DNA of 64,000 nucleotides from Labrenzia sp. PHM005 (GCF_006517275.1 NZ_CP041191.1:3467001-3531000); one strand, 5' to 3'. Shown: positions 38,887 through 48,840, numbered from the stretch's first letter. Translations and numbers: made by a program. Notes: a model not told the origin generated them from the letters alone.

Positions 38887-39894
38887 ATGAAATTGTTTGC
38901 TCGCATTGCTGCGTCCGCGGCGATCATGGTTGGTTTGAGTGGCCCGGCCCTGGCCGAGCGTGAAAAACCGGAAGAACTGTTCTTTGGCATCTTGTCCACC
39001 GAGTCCAGCTCCGCCCAACGCGAAAAGTGGGGCCCGTTCCTGGAAGCCATGGAAGCGTCCCTCGGCATGCCGGTGAAGCCGTTTTTCGCAGCCGATTATG
39101 CCGGTGTGATTGAAGGCATGCGTTTCGATAAGGTCGATGTTGTCTGGTACGGCAACAAATCCGCAATGGTTGCGGTTGACCGTGCGGGGGCTGAAATCTT
39201 TGCTCAGACCACGGAAGCAACCGGCGATCGTGGCTACTGGTCTGTCATGGTGACGCACAAGGACTCTGGCCTCACATACGAAGATGTCATGAAGTGCGGC
39301 AAAGACCTCAACTTCGGCATAGGTGACCCGAACTCCACATCAGGGTTCCTGGTTCCGTCGACGTTCATCTTTGCCAAGGAAGGCGTGAATCCGAAGGACT
39401 GTTTCAAGACCCTTCGCAACGCCAACCACGAAACCAACTTGATTTCGGTTGCAACCCAACAGGTTGATGCAGCTGTTGCATCTTCCACCGGCATGTATTC
39501 CCGCCTGAAAAACGCAAAGCCGGAGCTCTTTGCGGAGCTTAAGGAAATCTGGCGCTCCCCGCTGATTGCATCTGATCCGATGGCCTGGCGTCCGGAACTG
39601 GACGACAGCATCAAGTCGAAGATCATGTATTTCTTCATGACTTACGGCCGTCAGGGCACAGATGAGGAAGTGGCTCAGGCACGGGAAAATCTCGCGCTGA
39701 TCGACATGGGGCCGTTTATCCCGTCGTCAAACGCTCAACTCTGGCCTTTTTATGAGATGGACCAAATCCGTCAGCGCATGTCGATCGAAGGAGATGACAC
39801 TTACTCCGACGATGAGCGGACCACCAAGATCCTGGAAATCAACACCAAGATCGAAGAAATCCGCGCTGCTGCTGCTGCTCGTCCGCGAAAGTAA
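38887..39894 (+). CDS. phnD: Phosphonate ABC transporter substrate-binding protein
   Basis: A 335-residue periplasmic protein with a signal peptide cleaved near ALA-E (about residue 23). I chose the ATG at 38887, eight bases after GGGGAGA; the GTG at 38884 is less likely. The family blocks FGILSTESS, ADYAGVIEGMRFDKVDVVWYGNKS, FGIGDPNSTSGFLVPS and VASSTGMYSRL match PhnD. The Ser/Thr-rich phosphonate-binding loop (NSTSG) is intact. It follows phnC by 23 bp. Confidence 0.95.
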   Translation: MKLFARIAASAAIMVGLSGPALAEREKPEELFFGILSTESSSAQREKWGPFLEAMEASLGMPVKPFFAADYAGVIEGMRFDKVDVVWYGNKSAMVAVDRAGAEIFAQTTEATGDRGYWSVMVTHKDSGLTYEDVMKCGKDLNFGIGDPNSTSGFLVPSTFIFAKEGVNPKDCFKTLRNANHETNLISVATQQVDAAVASSTGMYSRLKNAKPELFAELKEIWRSPLIASDPMAWRPELDDSIKSKIMYFFMTYGRQGTDEEVAQARENLALIDMGPFIPSSNAQLWPFYEMDQIRQRMSIEGDDTYSDDERTTKILEINTKIEEIRAAAAARPRK

Positions 39895-39968
39895 CAAGCA
39901 TCTAACAGAATGGCATGAGGGACACGGTCCCTCATGCTGTTTGAAGGTTTCTTCTCAGGATCACACCA

Positions 39969-40877
39969 ATGACCAGCAACGTGAATGTGCTCAACGCGGC
40001 AAACCCCGAATTGCCGGTTCCCGGCCGCACGACCCAAGAAAAGGTCTTTGATGTCCTCATATGGGGCGGTCTGATTGTTCTGCTGGTCTGGAGTTTCAAG
40101 CCGGCCGATATGCACCGCATGGGACAGGTTTTCATCGGTGGCGGCAACATGGCCATGTTGCTCGAAGATTTTTTGAAACCAAACTTCCGTTACTGGCACA
40201 GCTATTTTGACTTGATGCTGGAAACAGTACAGATGGCGGTTTGGGGGTCGTTTTTGTCCGTGATCCTGGCTGTGCCCTTCGGTCTGCTATCGTCCTCCAA
40301 CATTGCACCTTACTGGATCGTCTTTCCGGTCAGGCGCCTGATGGATGCCTTCCGGGCGATCAACGAACTGGTTTTTGCGCTGATTTTTGTAGCGGCGGTC
40401 GGACTTGGTCCTCTTGCCGGTGTTTTGGCGCTGATGATCCACACCACGGGGACGCTCGCAAAACTCTTTTCAGAAGCCGTTGAGGCAATCGACCCCCGAC
40501 CGGTCGAGGGCATCAAAGCGACGGGCGCCCCGGCCATTCAGGAGATCGTCTACGGCGTCGTGCCTCAGGTACTGCCTCTTTGGATTTCCTATTCGCTTTA
40601 CCGATTTGAATCGAATGTGCGGTCTGCCACCGTTCTTGGAATTGTTGGTGCCGGTGGGATTGGAATGTCGCTGTCTGAAGCCTTGCGCGGCTTCGACTAT
40701 TCGGCAGGGGCCGCAATCCTTCTGATCATCCTAGTGACCGTTTCGTTGCTCGATATCTTTGGATCGCTGCTGCGCAAGGTCGTTATTGACGGCACGGACC
40801 ACGGCCGTTTCGCCAGCTATTTTCTCTTTCTGGCCGGTCTTGTGGCCGGTCTGGAGGTCCTGCTGGCGCATTCCTAA
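39969..40877 (+). CDS. phnE: Phosphonate ABC transporter permease
   Basis: A 302-residue inner-membrane protein with about six hydrophobic helices and the coupling motif EAIDPRPVEGIKATGA. VGAGGIGMSLSEALRGFDYS matches PhnE. Only one permease gene is present, so a homodimer is expected. No phnGHIJKLM genes for C-P lyase follow, so the imported compound is processed elsewhere or is not a phosphonate. Confidence 0.95.
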   Translation: MTSNVNVLNAANPELPVPGRTTQEKVFDVLIWGGLIVLLVWSFKPADMHRMGQVFIGGGNMAMLLEDFLKPNFRYWHSYFDLMLETVQMAVWGSFLSVILAVPFGLLSSSNIAPYWIVFPVRRLMDAFRAINELVFALIFVAAVGLGPLAGVLALMIHTTGTLAKLFSEAVEAIDPRPVEGIKATGAPAIQEIVYGVVPQVLPLWISYSLYRFESNVRSATVLGIVGAGGIGMSLSEALRGFDYSAGAAILLIILVTVSLLDIFGSLLRKVVIDGTDHGRFASYFLFLAGLVAGLEVLLAHS

Positions 40878-40985
40878 CAACGATTGTTTGGATATTGCTG
40901 TTCGTTGCAAATCTGACGGGTTGATGTCACGTTGTCGGTCCCCTCAGTTCCATTTCTCTTCTGAACAGTGCGAACAGGTTTCTTG

Positions 40986-41465
40986 ATGACCACCGGACAT
41001 CTCCACATTCTCTGCGGCAAAATTGCTTCTGGCAAATCGACATTGGCCGCAAAACTCTCCAGCAGTCCGGCCACGGTGCTAATCAGTGAAGATATCTGGC
41101 TTGCGGATCTATTTGGCCCAGAAATGGCGGCGATCAAGGACTATGTCCGCTGCTCAGCGCGTCTTCGATCAGTCATGGAACCGCATGTCGTTTCGCTTCT
41201 GAACGCTGGCGTTTCTGTCGTGCTCGACTTTCCGGCAAACACGCCGAACATGCGTGGCTGGATGAAGCAAATTATCGTTACGGCCGAGTGCGGTCATACC
41301 CTGCATTTTCTCAACGTAACTGATGATGTCTGTAGGATCCGGCTCCAAGAAAGGAATGCCAGCGGACTGCATCCGTTTGAGGTCAGCGACGAGCAATTTG
41401 AGCAAATCACCCGGCACTTTATCGCACCGGAAGTTGAGGAAGGATTTGAAATCAAGGAATACTGA
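40986..41465 (+). CDS. P-loop kinase-like ATPase
   Basis: A 159-residue cytoplasmic protein with a Walker A GKIASGKS (residues 11-18), the pattern of small AAA/zeta-type or nucleoside kinases. The ATG at 40986 places the loop near the N-terminus; a GTG-type start at 40968 would add six residues. Other visible parts are VVLDFPANT and a possible lid RIRLQERNASG. Substrate unknown. It follows phnE by 108 bp and precedes a DmpA-type gene by 60 bp, so the three may share a transcript. Confidence 0.75.
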   Translation: MTTGHLHILCGKIASGKSTLAAKLSSSPATVLISEDIWLADLFGPEMAAIKDYVRCSARLRSVMEPHVVSLLNAGVSVVLDFPANTPNMRGWMKQIIVTAECGHTLHFLNVTDDVCRIRLQERNASGLHPFEVSDEQFEQITRHFIAPEVEEGFEIKEY

Positions 41466-41525
41466 GGTTTTGTTTTTGCCGGTTCCAGCATCCAATGAGA
41501 TCAAACGAATCGCCGGAGTTCTTTC

Positions 41526-42572
41526 ATGTCCTTAAGCAGCACGTCACCCGCCCGGGACGCAGGTCTTACCTGCGGCACATTGGAGCCAGGGCCGCGCAAC
41601 ACAATTACCGATGTTGCAGGAGTGACGGTCGGCCATAAAACTGTGATTGATGGCAATCTGAGAACTGGCTTCACCGCTATTTTGCCGCATCAGGGCAACA
41701 TCTTTATGGAAAAACTGGCAGCCGGATCGGATGTCATCAATGGCTTCGGCAAGAGCGCAGGTCTCATCCAGGTTGACGAGCTGGGAACGCTGGAAACCCC
41801 GATCCTTTTGACCAACACATTTGGTGTCGCAGAAGGTATCCATGCGCTGATCCGTCGAGAGCTCTCAGAGAACCCGCAGATCGACCGCGCCAAGGGCACC
41901 GTCAATCCGGTCGTGATGGAATGCAATGACGGATATTTAAGCGATATCAACGCCATCGCGCTCACCGAAGCAGACGCCAATGCGGCACTTGCGGCTGCAT
42001 CAGAAGATTTTGACCAAGGCAGCGTTGGCGCGGGCACGGGTATCAGCTGTTTTGGCTTCAAAGGCGGGATTGGTTCTTCATCCCGTCAGTTTCAGCTGGA
42101 AGGCAAGATTTATACCCTTGGTGCGTTGGTTCAGGCGAATTTCGGCAAGGCCGGAGACTTGGTCCTGCCGGACGGACGGCGGGCAGCCCCGAACGAAGAA
42201 GGGGCTCAGCCAGAGCGTGGGTCTGTGATAATTGTGCTTGCGACGGACGTTCCCTTGGACAGCCGCCAGCTGAAACGTGTGGCCCGGCGGGCGGGCGCGG
42301 GATTGGCACGCCTCGGCGCCTATTATGGCAACGGCAGCGGTGACATCGGCCTTGCGTTTTCAACAGCGCAACGTATCCCTCACTTGTCAAAAAATTCGAT
42401 CGTCGCGCGCGATTGTCTGCATGAAGATAAAATCGACACCTTGTTTCAGGCGGCTGCCGAAACCACTCAGGAAGCTGTCTTAAATGCCATGATTGCGTCC
42501 CCTGCGATGCACGGCAAAAACGGCAGTTTCCGGCCGTCTCTGGCTGAGTGGCTGGGCAATGTGCAAGACTGA
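41526..42572 (+). CDS. P1 family aminopeptidase (DmpA/BapA-like)
   Basis: A 348-residue Ntn-type hydrolase that self-cleaves into two chains. The cut should fall between Gly232 and Ser233 in PERGSVIIVLATD, freeing Ser233 as nucleophile. DVAGVTVGH near the N-terminus and GTGISCFGFKGGIGSSS are family motifs. Members hydrolyse D- or L-amino-acid amides, esters or beta-peptides. No signal peptide is seen, so it should act in the cytoplasm. Confidence 0.93.
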   Translation: MSLSSTSPARDAGLTCGTLEPGPRNTITDVAGVTVGHKTVIDGNLRTGFTAILPHQGNIFMEKLAAGSDVINGFGKSAGLIQVDELGTLETPILLTNTFGVAEGIHALIRRELSENPQIDRAKGTVNPVVMECNDGYLSDINAIALTEADANAALAAASEDFDQGSVGAGTGISCFGFKGGIGSSSRQFQLEGKIYTLGALVQANFGKAGDLVLPDGRRAAPNEEGAQPERGSVIIVLATDVPLDSRQLKRVARRAGAGLARLGAYYGNGSGDIGLAFSTAQRIPHLSKNSIVARDCLHEDKIDTLFQAAAETTQEAVLNAMIASPAMHGKNGSFRPSLAEWLGNVQD

Positions 42573-42633
42573 ACATCTATTTAATCGCTGTTTTGCCAAT
42601 TGGCTCAAGCATTTTGTAAGACTTGGATGAATA

Positions 42634-43449
42634 ATGGTTTGGATTGGACCTGATCTCGGGATCCGCAGGATGATGAGACCGTTTTTAAAAGCGAAATGGG
42701 TGTGTGCTGGGACATTCGCAGTGCTTGCCGCGGCGTTGCCTGCTTCAGACAACGCCCGTGCGGCCGACATCCATTTGGTGACCGAAAACTACCCGCCGTT
42801 TAATTTCATGGAAGATGGTAAGATTGTGGGCGTTGGCGCGGACCAGGTTCGCGAAATCATGCAACGGCAAGGCATTGAGTTTTCGCTTGAGATGATGCCC
42901 TGGTCTAGGGCTTATTGGCTGGCGGAGAATCGGAAAAACCATTGTGTCTTCACCACGGCGATGACTCCCGCTAGGGCAGACAGCTTTTCCTGGATTTCGC
43001 CGCTGGGCGGCGCGGAGCTTTTATTGGTCAAGAAGGCCGGTACGCAAGTACCTTCGTCCATTACGGATATCGCACAGACGTCTTCGGTCGGAACTCAGAG
43101 AAGCGACTATTCGGAATATGTTCTTCAAAACAACGGCTTCAGCAACATCGACTATTTCGATGATATCGGGGCGATTATCCGGCAACTGACTCAAGAGCGC
43201 CTGGATCTGGCCGCGATATCCAGCATGATGTTCCACACCCTCATTGAGCAGGGCGTTGACGTCGAACTTGTTCATGGATTTGGAGATATTATCGGTAATG
43301 GAATTGCCTGCCATCCCGATACGGATCAAGCGCTGCTCGGCAAGATGCAAAACGGACTCAACAAGATTATAGCCGACGGTTTTCAGTTAAAAACTTTGAA
43401 GAAATACGCGGCAAGTTCCGCGGAGAGCGCACAACTCAGCGACAATTGA
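42634..43449 (+). CDS. Orphan periplasmic solute-binding protein, family 3-like
   Basis: A 271-residue exported protein. The signal runs to about residue 44 (ARA-ADIHL); the ATG at 42670 would also make a good signal peptide. The mature start IHLVTENYPPFNFMEDG and LEMMPWSRAYWLAE match SBP_bac_3 receptors. It is a distant relative of the protein at 3461-4288, sharing the W-A/S-R-A block. No transporter partners are adjacent. Ligand unknown. Confidence 0.8.
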   Translation: MVWIGPDLGIRRMMRPFLKAKWVCAGTFAVLAAALPASDNARAADIHLVTENYPPFNFMEDGKIVGVGADQVREIMQRQGIEFSLEMMPWSRAYWLAENRKNHCVFTTAMTPARADSFSWISPLGGAELLLVKKAGTQVPSSITDIAQTSSVGTQRSDYSEYVLQNNGFSNIDYFDDIGAIIRQLTQERLDLAAISSMMFHTLIEQGVDVELVHGFGDIIGNGIACHPDTDQALLGKMQNGLNKIIADGFQLKTLKKYAASSAESAQLSDN

Positions 43450-43521
43450 CCCTTAGCCTCTGGTCTTTCTCTTTTTATCTCGTCCTTTTTCGGAACTTGT
43501 GAAGCGCATAGCTCCAAATGA

Positions 43522-43549
43522 AAAACCCCGGCCAAATGACCGGGGGTTT
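43522..43549 (-). terminator. Terminator of glnA
   Basis: An AAACCCCCGG/CCGGGGTTT stem around CCAAATGA-type loop, with five T residues on the minus strand, ending 24 bases from the glnA stop. Confidence 0.78.
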
Positions 43550-43572
43550 CCGTGTTTGACGCCTAAACTGTC

Positions 43573-44982
43573 TTAGACAGAGTAGTAGAGATCGAACTCG
43601 ACCGGATGCGGGGTCATTTCGTAACGCTCGACTTCTTCCATCTTCAGCTCGATGTAGGCATCGATTTGGTCGTCGTCGAAGACGCCGCCGGCTTTCAGGA
43701 ACTCACGGTCCGCATCGAGAGCTTCCATAGCTTCGCGCAGGTCACGGCAAACCGTCGGGATCTCAGCCAGTTCTTCAGCCGGCAGATCGTAAAGGTTCTT
43801 GTCCATGGCATCGCCCGGATGGATTTTGTTCTTGATGCCGTCAAGGCCAGCCATCAGCAGGGCGGAGAAGCACAGGTACGGGTTCGCTGTCGGATCCGGG
43901 AAGCGGACTTCAACGCGTTTCGCCTTCGGAGAAGACGTGAACGGGATACGGCAGGATGCCGACCGGTTACGCGAGGAGTAGGCCAACAGAACTGGTGCTT
44001 CGTAACCCGGGACCAGACGCTTGTAAGAGTTGGTGGACGGGTTGGTGAAAGCGTTCAGGGCTTTCGCGTGCTTCAAGATACCGCCGATGAAGTACAGGCA
44101 GGACTCAGAGAGATCTGCGTACTGATTGCCGGCGAAGGTCGGCTCACCATTGTTCCAGATGGACAGGTGGCAGTGCATGCCGGTGCCGTTGTCGCCGAAA
44201 ACCGGCTTCGGCATGAAAGTTGCGGACTTGCCGTAAGCATGTGCGACCTGGTGAACGACGTATTTGTAGACCTGCATGTTGTCGGCACAAGTGGTCAGGT
44301 TGTCGAACTTCATGCCGAGTTCGTGCTGAGCAGCAGCCACTTCGTGGTGGTGCTTTTCAGTCGGAACGCCCATTTCGCCCATGACGGACAGCATTTCGGA
44401 GCGGATGTCCTGTGCGCTGTCGACCGGCGGGACCGGGAAGTAGCCGCCTTTGGTGCGCGGACGGTGACCGAGGTTGCCGGTCTCATATTCAGAGCCCATG
44501 TTGGACGGCAGCTCGGAGCTGTCCAGGATGAAGCCGGTGTTGTACGGGTCAGCGTTGAAGCGGACGTCGTCGAACATGAAAAATTCAGCTTCCGGGCCGA
44601 CATAGATGGTGTCGCCGAAACCGCCGGACTTCACGTAAGCTTCCGCTTTTTTCGCGGTCATGCGCGGGTCGCGGTTGTAAGCTTCGCCAGTGATCGGATC
44701 GATGATGTCGCAGAAGATCGCCATGGTGGACTGGGCGAAGAACGGATCGATGTGTGCAGATTCCGGATCCAGGATCAGCATCATGTCGGATTCGTTGATG
44801 GCCTTCCAGCCAGCGATGGACGAGCCATCGAAGGCAACGCCTTCAGCGAACATGTCTTCGTCAACAAGTGCAACGTCCATGGTGACGTGCTGCATCTTGC
44901 CGCGCGGATCGGTGAAGCGCAGGTCGACGAACTTGATGTCTTTTTCCTGAATTTCCTTCAGGACGTCAGCGGCGGTGGTCAT
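43573..44982 (-). CDS. glnA: Glutamine synthetase, type I
   Basis: A 469-residue enzyme that makes glutamine from glutamate and ammonia. I chose the ATG at 44982 ([15 protein letters not shown]), which has AAGGGA upstream and gives the standard length; the ATG at 44991 adds three residues. [31 protein letters not shown] and NRSASCRIP are core motifs. The adenylylation site Tyr is in [11 protein letters not shown]. Activity is likely controlled by GlnE through PII, whose gene lies 133 bp upstream on the same strand. Confidence 0.98.
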   Translation of the reverse strand: MTTAADVLKEIQEKDIKFVDLRFTDPRGKMQHVTMDVALVDEDMFAEGVAFDGSSIAGWKAINESDMMLILDPESAHIDPFFAQSTMAIFCDIIDPITGEAYNRDPRMTAKKAEAYVKSGGFGDTIYVGPEAEFFMFDDVRFNADPYNTGFILDSSELPSNMGSEYETGNLGHRPRTKGGYFPVPPVDSAQDIRSEMLSVMGEMGVPTEKHHHEVAAAQHELGMKFDNLTTCADNMQVYKYVVHQVAHAYGKSATFMPKPVFGDNGTGMHCHLSIWNNGEPTFAGNQYADLSESCLYFIGGILKHAKALNAFTNPSTNSYKRLVPGYEAPVLLAYSSRNRSASCRIPFTSSPKAKRVEVRFPDPTANPYLCFSALLMAGLDGIKNKIHPGDAMDKNLYDLPAEELAEIPTVCRDLREAMEALDADREFLKAGGVFDDDQIDAYIELKMEEVERYEMTPHPVEFDLYYSV

Positions 44983-45115
44983 TATGTCCATCCCTTTGAT
45001 TTTTCGTGTGAACGTTTGGGTTTTGGTCCCGGTCCGGCAGAGGGTTTATAGCGTTTGTCTCAGCGCGGAAAGTCCGGAATTGGGTGTGCGGCAATAAGCC
45101 GGAATTCAAGGCGGG

Positions 45116-45475
<360 letters not shown>

Positions 45476-45572
45476 TTAAACTGGCAGGGTCTGCCCGGTC
45501 GCTCTTCTTTAGAAGCCGGTTCAGGCAGGCGTGCCTTGACCGGGATCATCCGAGAGCTGTTGCCCAGGTGTT

Positions 45573-45588
45573 AGCAGGAAGCGTGCCA
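45573..45588 (-). promoter_or_regulatory. Sigma-54 promoter of glnBA
   Basis: On the minus strand TGGCACG-CTTC-CTGCT matches the -24/-12 consensus TGGCACG-N4-TTGCW with one mismatch in the -12 element. It lies about 120 bp upstream of glnB. NtrC control under nitrogen limitation would be expected; I did not find a clear NtrC site. Confidence 0.68.
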
Positions 45589-45892
45589 ATTGAAAGTGGA
45601 CGCAGTTTTTTTTGCATTGCGGCGGGAAACCGCCACCATTTTTGGCAGGTTTGATGCAGTGCCAATGCTGTTGGTCATCAGAGGACCGTGTAGCTGTCTA
45701 TTTTTTGAGCAACCTGCACATAAAGTATGCAAGGTTGTGCCCTTGACGGCGTCAGGCCGGCCCTGCGCTCAAAAAAGAGCGCGTCGGGCCTTGTGGTTTT
45801 GATCAGTGGTAAGGTTGCTTGAAGAAGACCGGCTAGAGTTTGTTGGTCTCCCGATGGAAACTGCGCTTGCAGACTGAAAGCGAAAGAAAATC
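45589..45892. other. Upstream region of glnB and nnr
   Basis: About 300 bp with no gene. It should carry enhancer sites for the sigma-54 promoter and the promoter of nnr. TGCACATAAAGTATGCA at 45716-45732 is a loose inverted repeat but does not fit the NtrC consensus well. Confidence 0.4.
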
Positions 45893-47416
45893 ATGACAGC
45901 TGCCTTGTTGACGCCTGAGGAAATGGGCCGTGCCGATCGCTTGACGATCGAGGGCGGTATTCCGGGAATTGACCTGATGGAGCGGGCGGGCACTGCTGTT
46001 GCCAAGGCGGCTGCAGATCTAGCGCCGACAGGAGGGCGCGTCTTGGTGTTATGTGGGCCGGGAAACAATGGCGGTGACGGGTTTGTCGCAGCAAGGCTTC
46101 TGGCAGAACACGGCTATTTGGTTGATGTGTATCTTCTGAAAGACCCGGCGGGCCTCAAGGGCGATGCGGCGCTTGCGTTTGCCTCTATGAATTTGCCCCA
46201 CAAAGTTTTGCCGGACACCGTTCAAGTCGCAGGCGATCTTTTCGAAGAAGCCGTTGCGCCCGACGTTGTTATTGACGCCCTTTTTGGCGCAGGGCTGGAC
46301 CGGCCGCTTCATGGTTTGGCGGCCATGCTCGTTGATGTGATCAACAGCGCCTCAGCGCCGGTGGTCGCTGTGGATCTGCCGTCTGGTGTCAATGGAACGA
46401 CCGGACAGATAATGGGATGCGCGATTGAGGCGCACACGACTGTGACGTTTTTCCTAAAAAAGCCGGGGCACCTTCTTTTTCCGGGACGCGGCCTTTGCGG
46501 GGAGGTCACAGTTGCCGATATCGGGATAAACCAGAGTGTGCTCAATCTTATTGCGCCGCAAACATTTGAAAACGGTCCAGCGCTTTGGCTCGATCATTGG
46601 CCGGTGCCGGATCCGGCCGGGCACAAATACGCTAGGGGTCATACTGTGGTTTTTGGCGGTCCGGTGGCTGCGACCGGTGCCGCGCGTTTGTCCGCAACGG
46701 CTGCACTGAGGGCCGGGGCAGGGCTCGTCACCTTGGCATCGCCCCCAGATGCTCTGATGGTCAATGCCTGTCATCTGACGGCTGTAATGCTGAAAAAGAT
46801 AGCAGGCGCTGAGGCCATCCCTGAGCTGCTGGCCGACAAACGTCTCAACGCTGTCCTGATCGGTCCGGCATATGGTGTCGGCCCAAAAACTTGTGCCGCA
46901 GTCGAAGCGATTCTGGCGCAGGATCGGGCCACTGTTCTGGATGCGGATGCCTTAACCAGTTTCTCAGAAAAACCTCGGAAGCTATTTGAATTAATAAGAA
47001 AAGCTAAAAGTCCTGTGGTTCTCACACCGCACGATGGTGAGTTTGCGCGTCTGTGTCCGGACCTCGTGGATGTAGACAGGTTGAGCCGTGTCCGCACAGC
47101 GGCTGTGCGGTCAGGTGCTATTGTCATCTTAAAAGGGCCGGACACCGTGGTCGCAGCGCCCGATGGACGGGCCGCGATCAACGCCAACGCGCCGCCCTGG
47201 CTGGCGACTGCCGGGTCCGGGGATGTTCTGGCCGGAATTGTTGGCGGCTTGCTCTCCCAAGGAGTAACCGGGTTCGAGGCCGCATGTCAGGCCGTTTGGC
47301 TGCACGGTGCCGCAGGGCAAGAGGCAGGGCCCGGCCTGATCGCGGAGGATTTAGCGCCAGCGCTTAAGGCGCCGATCCGCGAGCTTGTGGACAAGTCTTG
47401 CGTCTGGGGTACCTAA
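45893..47416 (+). CDS. nnr: Bifunctional NAD(P)H-hydrate repair enzyme
   Basis: A 507-residue fusion that repairs damaged NADH and NADPH. The N-terminal YjeF_N epimerase domain (about 1-215) has VLCGPGNNGGDGFVAARLL and DALFGAGLDRPL. The C-terminal ADP-dependent dehydratase domain (about 230-500) has TPHDGEFARL and the Gly-rich ATASGSGDVLAG-type motif, here LATAGSGDVLAGIVGGLL. Length and order are standard for bacterial Nnr. Confidence 0.96.
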   Translation: MTAALLTPEEMGRADRLTIEGGIPGIDLMERAGTAVAKAAADLAPTGGRVLVLCGPGNNGGDGFVAARLLAEHGYLVDVYLLKDPAGLKGDAALAFASMNLPHKVLPDTVQVAGDLFEEAVAPDVVIDALFGAGLDRPLHGLAAMLVDVINSASAPVVAVDLPSGVNGTTGQIMGCAIEAHTTVTFFLKKPGHLLFPGRGLCGEVTVADIGINQSVLNLIAPQTFENGPALWLDHWPVPDPAGHKYARGHTVVFGGPVAATGAARLSATAALRAGAGLVTLASPPDALMVNACHLTAVMLKKIAGAEAIPELLADKRLNAVLIGPAYGVGPKTCAAVEAILAQDRATVLDADALTSFSEKPRKLFELIRKAKSPVVLTPHDGEFARLCPDLVDVDRLSRVRTAAVRSGAIVILKGPDTVVAAPDGRAAINANAPPWLATAGSGDVLAGIVGGLLSQGVTGFEAACQAVWLHGAAGQEAGPGLIAEDLAPALKAPIRELVDKSCVWGT

Positions 47417-47498
47417 GGCGTTATTTTTCCTTTGACCTCAAAAGACAGAGTGATATAGAGGCTCCGCTTCAAACGCGGAGCTTTCAAGTTCTCGCGAT

Positions 47499-47583
<85 letters not shown>

Positions 47584-47605
47584 AATCACTTGCTAGCAAG
47601 TGATT
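47584..47605. repeat. 22-bp perfect palindrome after tRNA-Leu
   Basis: AATCACTTGCT followed at once by AGCAAGTGATT, beginning one base after the tRNA CCA. It may act as an early 3' hairpin for tRNA processing or be a recombination or operator site; it is distinct from the terminator that follows. Confidence 0.75.
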
Positions 47606-47618
47606 GAGACGAAAAGAT

Positions 47619-47642
47619 AACCGGCCTTTGGCCGGTTTTTTT
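47619..47642 (+). terminator. Terminator of tRNA-Leu
   Basis: Stem AACCGGCC/GGCCGGTT around TTT, followed by seven T residues. Confidence 0.88.
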
Positions 47643-47898
47643 GTTTTTGCTTTCGTAAGCATTACCCCAGCTCTCGTCCTTCGATCTGTGCAAATGCACT
47701 GGGTGCGGAACAACGGCCGTTTCCAAAATGGCCTGACACCAGCCCTTTGGATTGCCCGCGCTGGTAAACTCGCATATCTGGCTCAATGCTTCGCAAAACC
47801 GACCGGACCCTAAGCCTGCGGGCGGGTGTCCTGATTTTTGCGGAAGGTTTGGGATCAGCATTGATCAATAACAAACCCCGAACAGGTTTCCCAAAAAC
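47643..47898. other. Gap between tRNA-Leu and the LysR gene
   Basis: About 255 bp without a gene, an integrase remnant or a visible repeat of the tRNA 3' end. It marks the step from core genes to the accessory catabolic region. Confidence 0.4.
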
Positions 47899-48804
47899 TC
47901 AAGAATCCAAGCGGAGTTGCCTGAGCGATTTGGACAGGATCCGGCAGAGGGCGTTTTCAATCGGTTTTTGATTGCTGCGTGACGGGATGAGCAGGCCGAT
48001 CTTCAAGTCTTTCAGAAAGCTCGACTTGAGCGGGAGATAGCTGAGCTCTCCAGATTCAATTTCTTTCAAAAAACCAATCTTGGAATAAAGGCCAATACCG
48101 CGGCCAGAGAGGATCATGGAACGGGCGAGGGGCAAGGAGTTGGTAAAACAGGCCGTTTTCAGCGGGATCGTATGGTCGGCAAGCGCCAGATTGACCAGTG
48201 ACCGTTCCGCAAGCGCATCGTAGGAGCGGATCAGCGGAAACGGTGTGAGGTCTTCTAGGTCCAGGGCATCACGTTCGGCCAATGGATGGTTCTTGGTGAG
48301 AATGGCGCCGATTGGTGCGGATTTTTCGGTCTGCAGCCGCACGCCGGGGTGGAGGTCATTGCTGAAGGATATGCCGATGTCAGCTTCGCCCTCGGCCACG
48401 GCTCGAACGATCTCGTCCGGCTGCGCCGTTCTGATGGTATAGGTTATATCCGGATAGTCCCGGGCGAACTGGTCGATGGCAGAAGGCAAGAGACTGAGCG
48501 CGACAGAGTCGAGAGAAGCGATGTCGATATGTCCGGCCCGCATCTCACGGATATCGGCCACAACATGCAGGATCTTTTCATAGTCGAAGATTGTTTTCCG
48601 GCAATGTTCCAGAACAACAGCCCCGGCGGTGGTCAGTTCGACGCCTTCTGCATGCCGGTCGAACAAACGGACCCCTAAGCGCTCTTCAATGTCGAGGATT
48701 TTCCGGTTTACCGAAGATGACGACACATGCAGCACGGCCGCGGCTCTCCGGATAGATCCTTGCCGGGCGACTTCATCAAAATAGCTCAAAAACTTGCTGT
48801 GCAT
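47899..48804 (-). CDS. LysR-family regulator of the adjacent catabolic operon
   Basis: A 301-residue DNA-binding regulator. The winged helix-turn-helix is at residues 1-60 (QGSIRRAAAVLHVSSSSVNRK), followed by the effector-binding domain. It is divergent from the ten-gene operon that begins at 48945, the usual arrangement for a LysR activator of that operon. A T-N11-A palindrome sits in the shared gap. The inducer is probably the imported substrate or an intermediate. Confidence 0.93.
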   Translation of the reverse strand: MHSKFLSYFDEVARQGSIRRAAAVLHVSSSSVNRKILDIEERLGVRLFDRHAEGVELTTAGAVVLEHCRKTIFDYEKILHVVADIREMRAGHIDIASLDSVALSLLPSAIDQFARDYPDITYTIRTAQPDEIVRAVAEGEADIGISFSNDLHPGVRLQTEKSAPIGAILTKNHPLAERDALDLEDLTPFPLIRSYDALAERSLVNLALADHTIPLKTACFTNSLPLARSMILSGRGIGLYSKIGFLKEIESGELSYLPLKSSFLKDLKIGLLIPSRSNQKPIENALCRILSKSLRQLRLDS

Positions 48805-48823
48805 CGGTGTTTCTCTCTAGCGT

Positions 48824-48840
48824 GATGCAAAAAATGCATC
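48824..48840. promoter_or_regulatory. LysR-type operator (T-N11-A)
   Basis: GATGCA-AAAAA-TGCATC is a perfect 6-bp inverted repeat with the LysR core T-N11-A (T at 48826, A at 48838). It lies 20 bp from the regulator start and about 105 bp before the operon's first gene. Confidence 0.7.

Noticed and set aside
43606..45051. 481-codon frame opposite glnA
   Set aside because: It is the antisense shadow of glnA and runs into the glnB-glnA gap without motifs.
45716..45745. NtrC site before glnB
   Set aside because: TGCAC and GTGC arms are present but too far apart for the 17-bp NtrC consensus.
47585..47605. Single CRISPR-like palindromic repeat
   Set aside because: There is only one copy and there are no spacers, so it is not an array.
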